DNA from: Chara braunii
Lineage: Eukaryota > Streptophyta > Charophyceae > Charales > Characeae
Reading direction: 5' to 3'
NCBI GenBank assembly: GCA_003427395.1
Contig: BFEA01000347.1
Span: forward strand, 765,009-788,831
Length of the DNA stretch: 23,823 nt
Made by a program: the position numbers and the translations under genes. The notes below the pieces were generated by a model. The model ran no database searches, was not told the origin of the DNA, and saw only the letters and a program-made list of their open reading frames with translations. Positions 8,615 through 18,534 of this stretch are shown here, piece after piece; the first letter of the stretch is position 1, and every line of letters starts with the position of its first letter.

Positions 8615-8675
8615 CTGGGAGCATTACCCAGTTTTGCTTACAGGGCTAAACCCTGCAGGGGACCAACCCCTTGGT
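8615..8675. repeat. Three consecutive small hairpins
   Basis: CTGGG (8615-8619)/CCCAG (8627-8631), CAGGG (8641-8645)/CCCTG (8651-8655) and ACCAA (8662-8666)/TTGGT (8671-8675) follow each other with loops of 7, 5 and 4 bases. Stems are short, so each alone is weak. Confidence 0.5.
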
Positions 8676-9150
8676 GGACCAAATGCAGCAATAGAAAGGA
8701 CAAATTAAGCAATACGACCATTGTGATGATAATATGTGTATGGGAGTGGGTTTTAAACCATGTCATCCGTCTCGCTCTTTCGTTGTCAAGACCTCATGGG
8801 GCGACAACTGTTAAAACGCCAGGGCCGACGATATTTCCATGATGAAATGCATATGTACCTTTTCCTCCTCTTCCTGGAATGCCATGGTGTACTGATGATG
8901 GATGTATGCGCTCTTCTTTTATTTTCTTTTTATTAAAGATTTTTTGTCGGATATGCGCTTTCAATCAACCCAACTCGCTCGTTTCTCGGAGCGATCTTCC
9001 ACTGAGTCTCGCAAGGACGAACATACAATGAGTGTAACTATGTTGTCACCAATTGCGAACACGCCACCCTATAGACTAATGATGCTCATCATTATCTTCA
9101 TTTTGAATTAATAAACCTTTTTACTTAGGTCGAAGGATTATAAAATGGAC
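8676..9150. other. No recognised feature
   Basis: Mixed-composition sequence; short open frames only, none with splice-site or codon support. Confidence 0.5.
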
Positions 9151-9243
9151 GTTTTTTTTGTTTTTTAATAAAAGCCCTTTTGCAAAGCCTCTATCCCAAT
9201 GGTGGTAAGAGAAACTCCGGAATTGAAGTTTTGCCTGACGGGC

Positions 9244-9303
9244 TGCTCCATCGATTGGTGGGGAGCGTCACCTGCTGGAAACCGGGCCCAGCGTCCCTCG
9301 TAC
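9244..9303. repeat. Dispersed repeat R2, copy 2
   Basis: Second copy of the repeat at 5598-5654, sharing the core ACCGGGCCCAGCGTCCC and the preceding TGGGGAGC block. It lies between the LINE relic's last recognised coding segment and a T-rich tract at 9152-9166. It might belong to that element's 3' untranslated region, or be an independent insertion. Confidence 0.75.
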
Positions 9304-9599
9304 ATCATTATGAATGAAGAACCAAAACCAACTTTGATCAATGTAGAGCATGTATCCCTGCTAGCATTGATTGCCCTGTGTTCCAGGGGATTGACTGAGC
9401 AGTGCAAGAGGTACTCAGGAAGAAAAATAGGGAAAGAGAAGCCTCTTCAGTCCATTAGGACCGCCAGATAGAGTTTCTCAATCAAGCTATCTTGTCCCTG
9501 CGTGTTACCATTGTATTTCTACCATAGCAAGCTCAGACGGAGGGAATGGGTCTGAAAAAAAATCGAAAATCTGAAAAAAACTCCTGGATGAAGTTTGAA

Positions 9600-9857
9600 T
9601 CAATCCCGAAAGATGAGACGAAAGTCTTCTCTTAGAGATCCTTCTATCTCTTCTTCCCCTGGCCATTTTACCTCACCCAAGCCCCTCCCTGGAGCACCCC
9701 CTAGCCAGTCCAGGTTAAATTTTTTAATAGTTTGTTGAATGTCTTTTTTTATATGAAGGTTTTGCAACTTAACGTTAATTTCAGTCCACTTTGCTCGGAT
9801 TGCTGTTTGTATAAATTGAACAATAAGCTTATGTGTTTCATGGTCGTGTAGGCTCAC
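9600..9857 (-). pseudogene. LINE ORF2 C-terminal tail remnant
   Basis: Encodes HKLIVQFIQTAIRAKWTEIN on the minus strand, downstream of the zinc-binding region and ending in a stop at 9600. Assignment to the LINE rests on position and strand, not on a strong motif. Confidence 0.45.
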
Positions 9858-10070
9858 CTTCTCATATTCTCTAACACATCTTTTATACCGTAAAACCCAT
9901 AGTATTGCCTTACAGCCAATTTCGAAAAGATTATTTTAAAAATTTGATAACGTGAGCTCTAGGGGTTCCCAATGCCCCAGCAAAATGGTTTTCCAATCCC
10001 AGGGCCAGTCTATACCTGTTAGATTCCTCCAAGTACAATCCCATCTTCTCCATAAAAGGACTGAGCCCGG

Positions 10071-10403
10071 TCATTGCATGAATATGTGTTCAATGGTTTC
10101 ACTATTTTGTTTGCTAGGAAAAACGGACAAACTGGTTGTACACCATGGTAACACCAAACCCTGTTGTTCCAATAATGAGTGATCAATCAACCAGTCATTG
10201 GTGGGCAGGCAGTGGTGGGCTATCTGCCATTGCAAGGATCCAAATTTCACCGGTCTTTGTTTAATGTTTTTGAAGAATTTTATAGGTTTGAGCAAGTTTA
10301 TGTCAACATTGATGTGTCTTGCCCACCGTTCTTGCAGTACAACTATAATATTCATCTTAGGGCGGATCATGCGGTATACCACTTTGACCGACATATTTTG
10401 CAA
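10071..10403 (-). pseudogene. LINE zf-RVT (RT-associated zinc-binding) region
   Basis: The minus strand reads FGSLQWQIAHHCLPTNDWL, LLEQQGLVLPWCTT and SETIEHIF. This matches the zf-RVT pattern (W-x-hydrophobic, LPTNDxL, a C-x2-C pair, ETxEHIFxxC). One cysteine is retained; the first C-x2-C partner appears lost. Confidence 0.8.
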
Positions 10404-10664
10404 GGTACGTGGCTTACCTATCTTATTAGTCTGCCATATTCATTCTTTTGGGTCTAATTGGAGATCTGCGATACGTAGTTGACGATTATTAACCTGCCAA
10501 CCCTTGCTATGAGAGACAAAGAAAATTTTAATACGATAAATATAGGTGATCGAAAAAAAAATTACCATGTTTCAAGGAGAGGGTAATATAAGATGGTCCT
10601 TGTTGATTTTAATCAATCCTTCCATAGCTCCTTATGGAGTTAGATGAATCAATTATCCTGCCAT

Positions 10665-10901
10665 TTATTGCCCATTAGGCGGGACTCCCATCACCCAATC
10701 TCCCTCCTTGATCTTTGGCCATTTTCTCAAAATTTGTACCCAGGCTAACGGGATGGAAAAAATAATATAATCTAGATTTGAAGATAAGTGATGGGCATAT
10801 CTTAGTATAGATCTCCGCTGATCAACGGTCTTCCAATCCTTGGTCTTTGAATTCCATAAATCTTTAATTCTGAGTACCCCCTTGTAACTTACAAAGACCA
10901 A
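10665..10901 (-). pseudogene. LINE ORF2 connector segment
   Basis: Encodes VLRIKDLWNSKTKDWKTVDQ on the minus strand. The IKDLWN-type phrase is typical of the region between RT and the zinc-binding domain in plant LINE ORF2 proteins. It lies at the expected position. Confidence 0.65.
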
Positions 10902-11776
10902 GGAGGAACTGAACTATTAAAAATGCAGCTAATCAAGTTTGTAATTCATTTATTGTCAAAAAGAGGCTGCGCCAATATTTCCTCACATCGAGAAGGAAAA
11001 TGTCTATTTTGCAACGGAAGGTATCTCCATGTCTTCAATAAGGAAGTCCACATATTATCCAGGGTAATATCAGTTCTGGCGGCCCGTCGTACCCTTTTTT
11101 CTTTGGTGTGAGACTGCGTCCTGGGAATGACCTAATAACGATCTTCAATCCGAGCGAGGGGGTGTGTATCCTTTGAACACAAGGGAGCTAACCTACAAAT
11201 TTGTTCAAATACTAGCACCTGCCAGGGATTGTCTGTAGATAATATTAATTTCTTAATCCATTGCAACGATAAAGCCTGATATTAAAGAGTTGGATTTAGA
11301 ATCCTCAATCCTTCTCTCGTCCTTGGTTGGATTAAGTACAGTCAGACTACTCTTGGGATCACATTGTCTTGTTCATGATTGCCTCGCCATAAAAATATTG
11401 ACACTTGTTTTCGTAAATATTTCGTTCGTTTTTTGTTGATAAACCAAAGTGCTGATTTGTACCATATTGAGGCAAGGACAACAGTGTTAATGATGAGTGT
11501 TCGCCCAAAAATTGAGGTATGTTGATTTTTCCGTTAGTTCATTTTTCCAGAGCTGGTTTTGAGATCTAGTCATCATTAGTAGTTGGTGTACCATTTGCTA
11601 TAAGAGTGACTCTCAAAACTCGCACCGGGGCGTTAAAGGGAACCCAATTAACCTTAGGGTGTTTGAGAGGGCGTACCCCGTTAGAATGAATCCACCAACC
11701 TTGTGTTTTACTTCCTCAATTAACCACGATGTCAGATTCGTGAGAAAATGTTTTCATCATAGCGTGAACCTCCTTC

Positions 11777-12316
11777 ATGTTTGATTATGATGCCTCCATC
11801 ATGACATTGAGATCATCTGCAAACATAGAGGTAATCGGGGTTGTTTCGTCTAGTGTACCTGAGATCTGTAGTCGTTTAATGTTACGGTTGGTTCGCAGGT
11901 TTGCCCCCAAGGCCTCCATGACGATTAAAAGCAGGAAAGGGGCTAACAATCCCCTTGCCTGAATGACCTTTGGAGTTGAATTTCAAGAGAAAGAAGTCCA
12001 TTAACTTGGATCCTTATTGTGGCATTTGAAGTAGGATCCCAATCCACTTCCTTATGGTAGGACCAAAGTTTATCTTTTGTAGACAGGCATCTAGAAAGCA
12101 TCAGTTTACATGATCATAAACCTTTTCAAAATCCATAAATATAAAAGTTGCATTTTGATTAGATTGTCTAGAAGGTTTAATCATTTCATTGATCAGAATA
12201 ATATTATCTTGAATATGTCTTCCATTAATAAATCCTGTTTGCGAAGGATGAATAATATCAGGCATAATAAAAATCATCTGATTGGCTAGTGCTTTAGCTA
12301 ACATCTTATAAACCAC
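11777..12316 (-). pseudogene. LINE reverse transcriptase domain, frameshifted
   Basis: The N-terminal part reads LAKALANQM, MPDIIHPSQTGFINGRHIQ, DNIILINEM and FIFMDFEKVYDHVN; the D of FMDFEKVYD is the first catalytic aspartate. After a stop and frame changes come FLDACLQKINFGP, SNATIRIQVNG and RSFRQGD (the RxxRQGxPLxP motif). Another frame shift gives LAPFLLLIVMEALGANLR and then MFADDLNVM, whose FADD (11812-11823) is the catalytic YADD box. The catalytic boxes survive but the frame is broken at least three times. Confidence 0.93.
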
Positions 12317-12415
12317 CGTAAGTAACGTGATTGGTCTATAGTTTCAGATGTTTGTTTTATTCTTTTTTTTGTATAGAAGGGTAAGGATGCCTTGCCCTAC
12401 CATCTCCTCCATTTG

Positions 12416-12835
12416 TCATGTTTCCAAGATTGAATCAAAACATTCCATCAGATCTGAAGAAAAGGTTGGCCACATTGCTTTCCAACATTCTTTGGGGAGA
12501 CCATCTATCCATGGTGTCTTGTCTTCTTCCATTTGTAACAGCGCTGTCCAGATTTCCTCCTTCACTAGTGGTCTTTCCAACTGTTGACATTGTTCTTCAT
12601 TTAGTGATTGTGTTAAGGGGCCCACAAATCGTTCAATTGCCCTAACATCTTCCTGTTGATAATTAGGGTCTTTGTCCGAAGTAAAACGTTCTTTGAAAAA
12701 AATATAAACTATTTTCAGACAACCTGCCGACAAAGTTGTTAAATCTGAGTTCGTATCCTCCAAAGGATCCTGAAACCCTTCTATAGTTGTCTGTTTGGCC
12801 TGTGTGTGGGCGAAAGCAAAAAATTATAGATCCAT
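12416..12835 (-). pseudogene. LINE ORF2 pre-RT region
   Basis: The minus strand reads FAHTQAKQTTIEGFQDP, then FKERFTSDKDPN, RPLVKEEIWTALLQMEEDKT and DGLPKECWKAMWPTFSSDL. This matches the classical segment just before the RT domain of plant LINEs (LxxPxTxEEIxxALxxMxxxKxPGxDGLPxExxKxxW). The usual P-G before DGLP is W-I here, a substitution expected in a dead copy. Confidence 0.88.
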
Positions 12836-12974
12836 TTAGAATGGACGTTCCTTAGAACTGCTCTGTCTTGTCATCCGAAGGAATGTCCACCAACCTGGGC
12901 ATTTTTTTTGACGTTACTCGAAACTCAATCGATTGACTGCTAGTTCATGAAAACTTATTCCTAAACTATTCCAT

Positions 12975-13072
12975 CAGCTTCCTAAGGAGGAATTCAAAGA
13001 GAAAGCAGTAAGACTGCGACCCTCTAGTTCAGATTCTGAGCTCTGCGACGAACGTCGTTGGTGTCGGTGCTA
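12975..13072. repeat. Dispersed repeat R1, copy 3 (left part)
   Basis: Aligns with 3640-3720: both have GAGAAAGCAGT, AGACTG, GACCCTC, a TTC/GATTC block, GAGCTCTGC or GAACTCTAC, and ACGAACGTCGTTGGT or AAGAGCGTCGTCGGT. It sits immediately right of the truncated LINE end. Confidence 0.65.
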
Positions 13073-13849
13073 ATACCCTTACAAGGGTATCCGCCCTGGT
13101 TTTTGTAGTTGGCAGAAAATAAGTTTAGATTAAGGTTGAGTATACCGTGCGAGTCATGGCAGTGTCTGTAGGTTATGTTGACTGGATGGTTGACTAGAAT
13201 AGAGAGTGTGGGCATGCGGATTTTTGAGGCGTGCGTGATCTTCTTATTTTGTTGATGACTGACGAGTCGGCGTGATCGCTGACCAGAATTTCTCCTCTGA
13301 TTAAACAAGGATTAAAAAGATTATGTCTCGTTGATTGATGTGCTTGCCTGTGACCTGTGCGTACGTACGGAGGACGACATCGACAACAATGTAACTTCAG
13401 AAGGCGTTTCGGTAGCTTGGCGCGTCGCGCAGTGTTCGTTTATTTAGGCGTCCGCCAGAGCTAAACCCAGATTTGGGCCTAGTATTATTTGATTACAGCG
13501 TCGGACTCTCATCAAGGAGATTCAGGGATCGAGGTCGAGCGGCGACGGCACAGGGATCAGAGTGGCGCGGACAGAGCGTGCGGTTGAAGGCCCGGCGGGG
13601 CCGTCCCCCTTGGTTTTGTCGTTAGAAGCGCCGGAACGGTACTAGTGGTCCCTTTTCCTTGTTCGCCGTCGTTATATTTTTTATTCCATGTTTTGACTTT
13701 TTGTAAGTCGGGCATGGCACCGGCCACGGGTGGCCGTCACGGCGGTCGAGGACCTCGAGCACGCGCCTCTTTTTTCGATTGACCTATGAGTTCCGGCACG
13801 ATCAGGGCGCTGGCAAGATTTTTTTATGAGACGTGAATGGCGGGGGCCG
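13073..13849. other. No recognised feature; GC content rises to the right
   Basis: Base composition changes from AT-rich to GC-rich near 13390. I see no splice-supported coding sequence here. A tRNA-like look at 13480-13545 does not fold into a cloverleaf. Confidence 0.4.
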
Positions 13850-14282
13850 CTACAAGTACACCGTCGGCCAGCCGCGGTCGGCCGTGAAGGCTTGTTGGGT
13901 ATGAGTGTGCCCGCGGGGCGCTCGTCCACCTCGGCCTTCGAAGTTCCCGTTTTGGGTACCGCTACTACCGCCCTGATCTACAGCTGGACCCGCCCCGTTG
14001 AGGGCATATGCTGCAAGATCTGCAGCAGGCCCACACCCTTGGCGCCGCCGTCTGAGTGTGAACATGGCCATCGGGGGGGCTGAAAGATCGGGAACCGTGC
14101 CACAGATGCAATAGGCACGGTGGGTGCGAAAGGTACAGTGGGCCAAGAGTACCGGGGCTGAGTTTTGCAGTCTGTTGCACAGGCTGTCCATCGGATTCGG
14201 GTATAGGGGTAAAAGATTTCAACCCCCCTAGTAGCTGGCTCTCTCGATAAATCCTCCTAGGATAGTTGGAGGTAGTGAGCAA
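13850..14282 (-). CDS. Candidate two-exon minus-strand gene 3' end, unknown product
   Basis: Proposed exons on the minus strand are up to 14282-14153 and 14079-13850 (stop at 13850). The donor is CCCCG|GTACTC, the acceptor is a pyrimidine-rich CTTTCAG, the intron is 73 bp and the join is phase 1. The frame includes FTPIPESDGQPVQQTAKLSP upstream and PPMAMFTLRRRRQGCGPA, ALNGAGPAVDQGGSSGTQNG and HTHTQQAFTADRGWPTVYL downstream. Glycine, proline and serine are frequent. GC-rich DNA readily gives open frames by chance, and other frames here are also open, so support is modest. It could be the end of the candidate gene at 15778-16724. Confidence 0.25.
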
Positions 14283-14697
14283 ACTGGCTGGCCACTATGG
14301 GGCCCGCTGCTGTTGGAAGCGGCATTTACTGAAGGAGCAAGGGGAGGCAATTGCGGAGACGGGGTGAGAACCGAGAGAGCGAGGTAACAGCCGTAGGGCG
14401 GAGGTAGTGGAGGCAAGGCAAGCAATGAAGGAGGAAGGGACCTAGTCGCCCTTCTGCGCAATATACAGGCAGGGCACAGAGGAGCATTGTGGGCGAGGAA
14501 GCGTGAAGAGCTAGGAGGCGGAGCGCAAGGCGGGGCCGGGCGAACCCGGTAGAAGTGTTAGAACAGCGGGAGAATTAGTATAGACGGAGGTTAGTGAGGT
14601 GGAGAAAACAGGCAGTGGGGCTGGCCGGGAGACGCTGTGCAGCAACGGGCGGAACGGCGGGCGCTAGCAAGGTGACGAGCAACGGGGAAGTGGGAAA

Positions 14698-14871
14698 GAA
14701 CCTGGACGCAGGGCGCGCCAGGTACATCCGGCGTTAAGCATGAGGGAAAAATGAGATAGCAGGGAGTCGGAGATGGCGTAGAAGGAAGAGGGGCGCAGCG
14801 TAGAAAGATAGGCAGGAAGGAGAGTAAAAGAAAGAAAAGGAACCTGGACGCATTTCACACCAGGTACATTC
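14698..14871. repeat. Two-copy hairpin motif, 142 bp apart
   Basis: GAACCTGGACGCA...CCAGGTACAT followed by C/T-CGG occurs at 14698-14730 and 14840-14871. In each, ACCTGG pairs with CCAGGT around a 12-base loop; the loops differ while the stem and flanks are conserved. Confidence 0.75.
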
Positions 14872-14992
14872 GGAAAAGAGACGATGGGGGCAGAAAGTGC
14901 TACCGCGCTCAATCCATGGCGGATTTCGGCGGTTTAAGAGGCGATTCCGGGGTTTTGACCTCGGGCGATTTGCATAGTGAGGTTAGTTTTAG

Positions 14993-15322
14993 GAGAAGGT
15001 GAGTAGGACTGGAGCTGCGAGATAGAAGTACTGCGCGGAGATGGTGGGAGGAGGCTATGGCAGAAGTGGAAAAACGCGATACTTCGCTCGATTCTTAACA
15101 GGATCGAGCGAGGTAAGGTCATAGACTGTGTTCTTTTTGTGCTGCAAATCGGATGGAGAGAAGGTGAGTAGGACTGGAACTGCGAGATAGAAGTACTGCT
15201 CGGAGATGGTGGGAGGAGGCTGTGGCAGAAGTGGGAAAACGCGATACTTCGCTCGATTCTTAACAGGATCGAGCGAAGTAAAGTCATAGACTGTGTTCTT
15301 TTTGTGCTGTGAATCGGATGGA
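14993..15322. repeat. 165-bp tandem duplication with conserved hairpin
   Basis: Copies 14993-15157 and 15158-15322 are nearly identical, with about ten differences by eye. A third, strongly diverged copy follows at about 15350-15500. Each contains a hairpin: in copy 2, CTTCGCTCGAT (15247-15257) pairs perfectly with ATCGAGCGAAG (15268-15278); in copy 1 the outermost pair is changed. The 165-bp period is a multiple of three, which keeps a long minus-strand frame open, but that frame is low-complexity Ser/Leu/Arg and probably not a gene. Confidence 0.93.
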
Positions 15323-15777
15323 GAAGTCGGATTCGAGGGATAATTAGTAGATTGAGAGTTAGTGGGAAATGGAGGTCCGCGGTGGTACTCGAAAGCGAGT
15401 TTGGGAGACGAAGAAAAGTTAACTTTTTCGCTCGCTTCCTTACGAAACCGAGCAAGGGAAGGGTCATTCTGGGGTTTTTCGACAGGGCGGTTTGGATGGA
15501 ATCGTTAGTTTTGAGTATTAGTAGGTAGGGTATGAGATACGACGAGAGGAGGCTGCGCCCAGGGAAAACGAGGTAGTTAATGCATCGGTGCACCTAGCCG
15601 TTTCTGGCGGTAACATTCATCTGATATTTGCTCCTACGATCGATATAAGTAGCGGGAGGCCAGTGGTGGGATCTAACGCTTACCTGATTGGCTGGTGCGT
15701 TGCTCAGCAGGTTGATGACGACAGCGGGTACGGGCTGGGAAACCGACGATGTATCTTCCCACCTTGTGGTGGAAAAT

Positions 15778-16724
15778 TCATTCGACCTTGCTCTCTACAG
15801 TAGCGGGGAGGCGGGAAGCCAACCACGAGGCCGGAGACTTACCTGAACCGGTGCGCCACACTTCTGTGACGGGGAGCCCATCTGCACGGTCGGGCAGATC
15901 CTCGGATGCACCTGGCATGTGCTCTGGGGAAGAGTTTGGTAGCGAAAGAGCGAGAGAGTGAGGGAGTCGAAGAGAAAGGGAAAACGGATACGTACCTGAT
16001 CCCTTTCTTGAGGGAGATTCGTTCCCATATCTGGCAAGCTCGGTGCAAGCATAAGCGGGCGGAGCTGCTGAGGGACGTGGAAAGAGTCGGGGGCTATGCA
16101 GTGGGTGGCAGGGAATCATAAATGGGGAAGATGGGCGGAAGGGTAAGATCGCGCCTGTCTGCGGCGCCGCAGGAAGTTCGTTCGATGCTCGTTTACTTTT
16201 CCTAACCGGTGGAGGTGGTGTGAGGACAGCCGAAGGGGTGCAAACTTGCCGAGTAACTCCATACGGGATGTCTGTGTGGCCTATAGGCAATGACGGGTGT
16301 TTGTCAAAGTGACTTTCTGACTCAGTGGGTGGTGAGTGCCAACAGTCTGCCGAGTTCAAACCGTGATGTGAGTTGATCGGGTGCTGCCTTGCTCTGTGTT
16401 AGGTGAGTGAACGTACTCGTCTGTGCCCTGTTGCTGCCCTTCTGCCAGTGTCCCGCGTGCATGACGGGCAGGATCGAATAGTGTTAAGCAGAGCGGCAGC
16501 AGGCCAGCTATGAGGAGTAGACGCGGTGGTCAGCTGGTGTGGTGTCGGGGTTCATCGAACAAGGCTGCTGCAGACCAGCCGTGGGAATTGCGGATCTGCC
16601 TGTTTGGGGGTGTGCCGCTCATTTTGTTAGTTGGTATGGTAACAAGGCAGCCACGGAGTTGCAAGCGTACCTGTTGGTCAGCATGCAGCACCTACGTAGC
16701 CAGACGGGTTGCGGTGTGGCTCTA
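15778..16724 (-). CDS. Candidate multi-exon minus-strand gene, unknown product
   Basis: Exons, minus strand: 16724-16671, 16393-15996, 15923-15843 and 15794-15778 (TGA). Donors are AACAG|GTACGC, ATCAG|GTACGT and TTCAG|GTAAGT; acceptors are TAACACAG, TTCCCCAG and CTGTAG. Joins are phase 2, 1 and 1, and the frame stays open for about 180 residues. Readable stretches are VWLRRCCMLTN, ARQHPINSHHGLNSADCW, PPTESESHFDKHPSLPIGHT, VLTPPPPVRKSKRASNELP, YACTELARYGNESPSRKGS, EHMPGASEDLPDRADGLP and VTEVWRTGSESKVE. The product is proline/serine-rich and unrecognised. The last two introns (72 and 48 bp) are multiples of three and stop-free, so retention would keep the frame. An alternative all-phase-0 reading through a further donor, CAATCAG|GTAAGC at 15684, is also open, so the frame is not certain. 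The 5' end may lie near an ATG at 16899. Confidence 0.4.
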
Positions 16725-17064
16725 CTATATGGAAGGGGAAGGCTGTGAGCTGTGGCCGAGGCGGTTCGGACTTTGAAGCTTGCGGGTAGCCGAGCTCATT
16801 AGGCAAGGGTCTATTGCGGCAAACTGAAGAGTCGTCAAGCAGTCGACGACTGAAGGCTGACTTTCGTTTGACCAGACTACAGCGTGCTTTGGCTGCCATT
16901 GCGGGGCCCTCAGGCGATTCAAGGCATCAAGGCCCCCTCGTGCGAGTCTGAGTGCACCTCTCTTGGATCTGAGAGTCTAAAACTTTCTTTTTCTATCCTT
17001 CTTACTCTAAGTCTAGTCTACTAGATCTGAGGGAAGGGTGCAGGCGGGATTGCAACCCGTAGGA

Positions 17065-17105
17065 CCGCAACAAGACTCTGTGGGGAGTCAACCCACCGAT
17101 TGCGG
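17065..17105. repeat. Nested hairpin
   Basis: CCGCAA (17065-17070) pairs with TTGCGG (17100-17105) and encloses GACTC (17074-17078)/GAGTC (17085-17089). It is the first of a long series of inverted repeats extending to 18932. Confidence 0.7.
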
Positions 17106-17415
17106 GAGCTCTGCCGAGACTCACGAGGAGTTCTGGAAGCAGGGAACTTAGAGGTAACCCCTGTTGTCCTTCTATAAACCCAGATTATAGCCCTATCTGT
17201 ACTGCCTATTGTGTTTTGACTGAGTATATGACATGCATCCTTACTTTGACTTTTTGGTTTGACTTTCAGGACTTAAATTAGATCAAGTGAAGGAATGTTT
17301 GTGCAATTTCAGCTTCAGCTTTTGTTGTTGTGTGAAAGCAGATTGTTGAAAGAGACTACATCTGGGAAGGGCAGGATGAAAAGTTGTTTGCATAAGGTTG
17401 ACTGGGTCACTAAGG

Positions 17416-18320
17416 CTGGGAAATCCCCATAAATTTTGGGAGACTCAGTGCTATGTTTATTTTGGCTTGAGTGGAGCGTCAGACCCTTCTATAAGTTTAG
17501 GGGGTCTGACTGCTCTGGAGGCTGGGAAGTCCCCATAAGTTTGGGGAGACCCAGTGCTGTGGTTTTGCATAAAGGGTCAGGCTGTTCTATAAGTTTAGGT
17601 GACCTGACTGCTCTGACTTACGAGGGCTTGACTGTGATTGACTTTTAGGGGCCAAGGGCATTCTATAAGTTTAGGTGTTTTTGGTTGCCTTGTTTCCTGG
17701 GTTTTCTCAGCTCCTTTTGTTCCTCAACGAGGAAGTCTGAGCCGTTCTATAAGTTTAGGTGGCTCAACCTCTTCCTGTTTTATTATGAAGAAATGAACTT
17801 GACAAAGGGCAGACCGCTCTGTAAGTTCAGGTGGTCTGGCCCAATGCCACGCACAACTTGGATCAGAGAGGAACGAATCAGGCAGAGAGTCAGACTGTTC
17901 TGTAAGTTCAGGTGGTCTGACTCAAAGCCCGCACATGCTGGAACCCAAGGTTATAATTTGGCTATATCTTACTATTATTTTATTTATGAACGAGCTAATT
18001 AGACTATTCTATAAGTTTATGTGGTGTGAAGCCTACAAAAACCTGAAGAGAGTATAACTAAGAATATAATTGAAGGTAACTTTGGGCAGGTCGAACTTTG
18101 TTTCTAAGATGAATGGCTCAGTCCTACGCTCAACTTTTGAACACTAAGTTCAGAGAGGTATATATAACTTGGGCATTAAACAGTTCAGGGCGACTAAGCA
18201 TTGTTTCTTAGATGAATGACTTAGTCGTGTGCCCAAAGGAAGAGAGAAGTAGTTGTGCAGCTTGTTCGTGTATACTTAATGACTAAGTCAAGCATGTTCC
18301 ATAAGATTGGATGGTCTGAC
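17416..18320 (+). repeat. Array of ten covarying hairpins with conserved TAAGTT loop
   Basis: Eight-base cores start at 17429, 17491, 17535, 17589, 17665, 17749, 17821, 17902, 18011 and 18301. Units have a 13-base left arm, the core RTAAGTTY and a 12-base right arm (33 bases). Examples: GTCAGACCCTTCT/AGGGGGTCTGAC, CCAAGGGCATTCT/AGGTGTTTTTGG, GTCAGACTGTTCT/AGGTGGTCTGAC; these pair at all 12 positions (with G-U) around one bulge. Arm sequences differ between units but stay complementary. The core's first and last bases also covary (A..T to G..C), leaving an invariant hexaloop TAAGTT in seven of ten units. Units 8 and 10 are degenerate. Spacers (11-76 bp between the first nine units, about 270 bp before the last) are unrelated. 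No protein is encoded. A retrotransposon LTR or a structured RNA array are the leading ideas. Confidence 0.9.
18078..18240 (+). repeat. Second hairpin type, two copies
   Basis: TTTGTTTCTAAGATGAATGG near 18099 and ATTGTTTCTTAGATGAATGA near 18200 share a conserved centre. In the second copy GACTAAG and CTTAGTC pair around it, with an outer GGGC/GCCC; pairing in the first copy is poor. It lies between the last two units of the TAAGTT array and appears to be a second class of loop-conserved hairpin. Confidence 0.55.
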
Positions 18321-18534
18321 TTTACGCCCTATGTAAGCAGGGTATAAAGAGTTAAATCATTGAAGGACTATGAACTATTGGTTGCTAAGTTGCTTTAGTC
18401 GCTCGCCACGTGCTAGAGCCATAGGAGTTAGTTTCAATTCCTGCATTTCCTGAGCTAAGTTTATTTTACTTAGATCAATTTTTACATTTTTTTGGATCTT
18501 TTATTATACTTGGCTTTGTATAAATTTTGGTAAG

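Larger units (their letters stand above)
9600..12835 (-). mobile_element. Decayed non-LTR retrotransposon (LINE, plant L1/RTE-like ORF2)
   Basis: On the minus strand ORF2 landmarks appear in the right order: a pre-RT segment (12835-12416), reverse transcriptase (12316 to about 11780), a connector (10901-10665), an RT-associated zinc-binding region (10403-10071) and a C-terminal tail (9857-9600). Frameshifts and in-frame stops separate them, so it is a pseudogene. No apurinic endonuclease domain was recognised upstream of 12835; the copy is probably 5'-truncated there. The 3' end is uncertain: a T-rich tract at 9152-9166 (poly(A) on the minus strand) is one candidate. Confidence 0.9.

Noticed and set aside
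13480-13545. tRNA-like segment
   Set aside because: Anticodon-arm and T-arm look-alikes do not form a cloverleaf and no acceptor stem pairs.
14934-15593. 219-codon minus-strand open frame
   Set aside because: Low-complexity Ser/Leu/Arg text kept open by a 165-bp (3n) tandem duplication in pyrimidine-rich DNA.
17416-18320. CRISPR-like array
   Set aside because: Repeat stems are not identical, spacing is irregular and the context is eukaryotic; only the loop is conserved.
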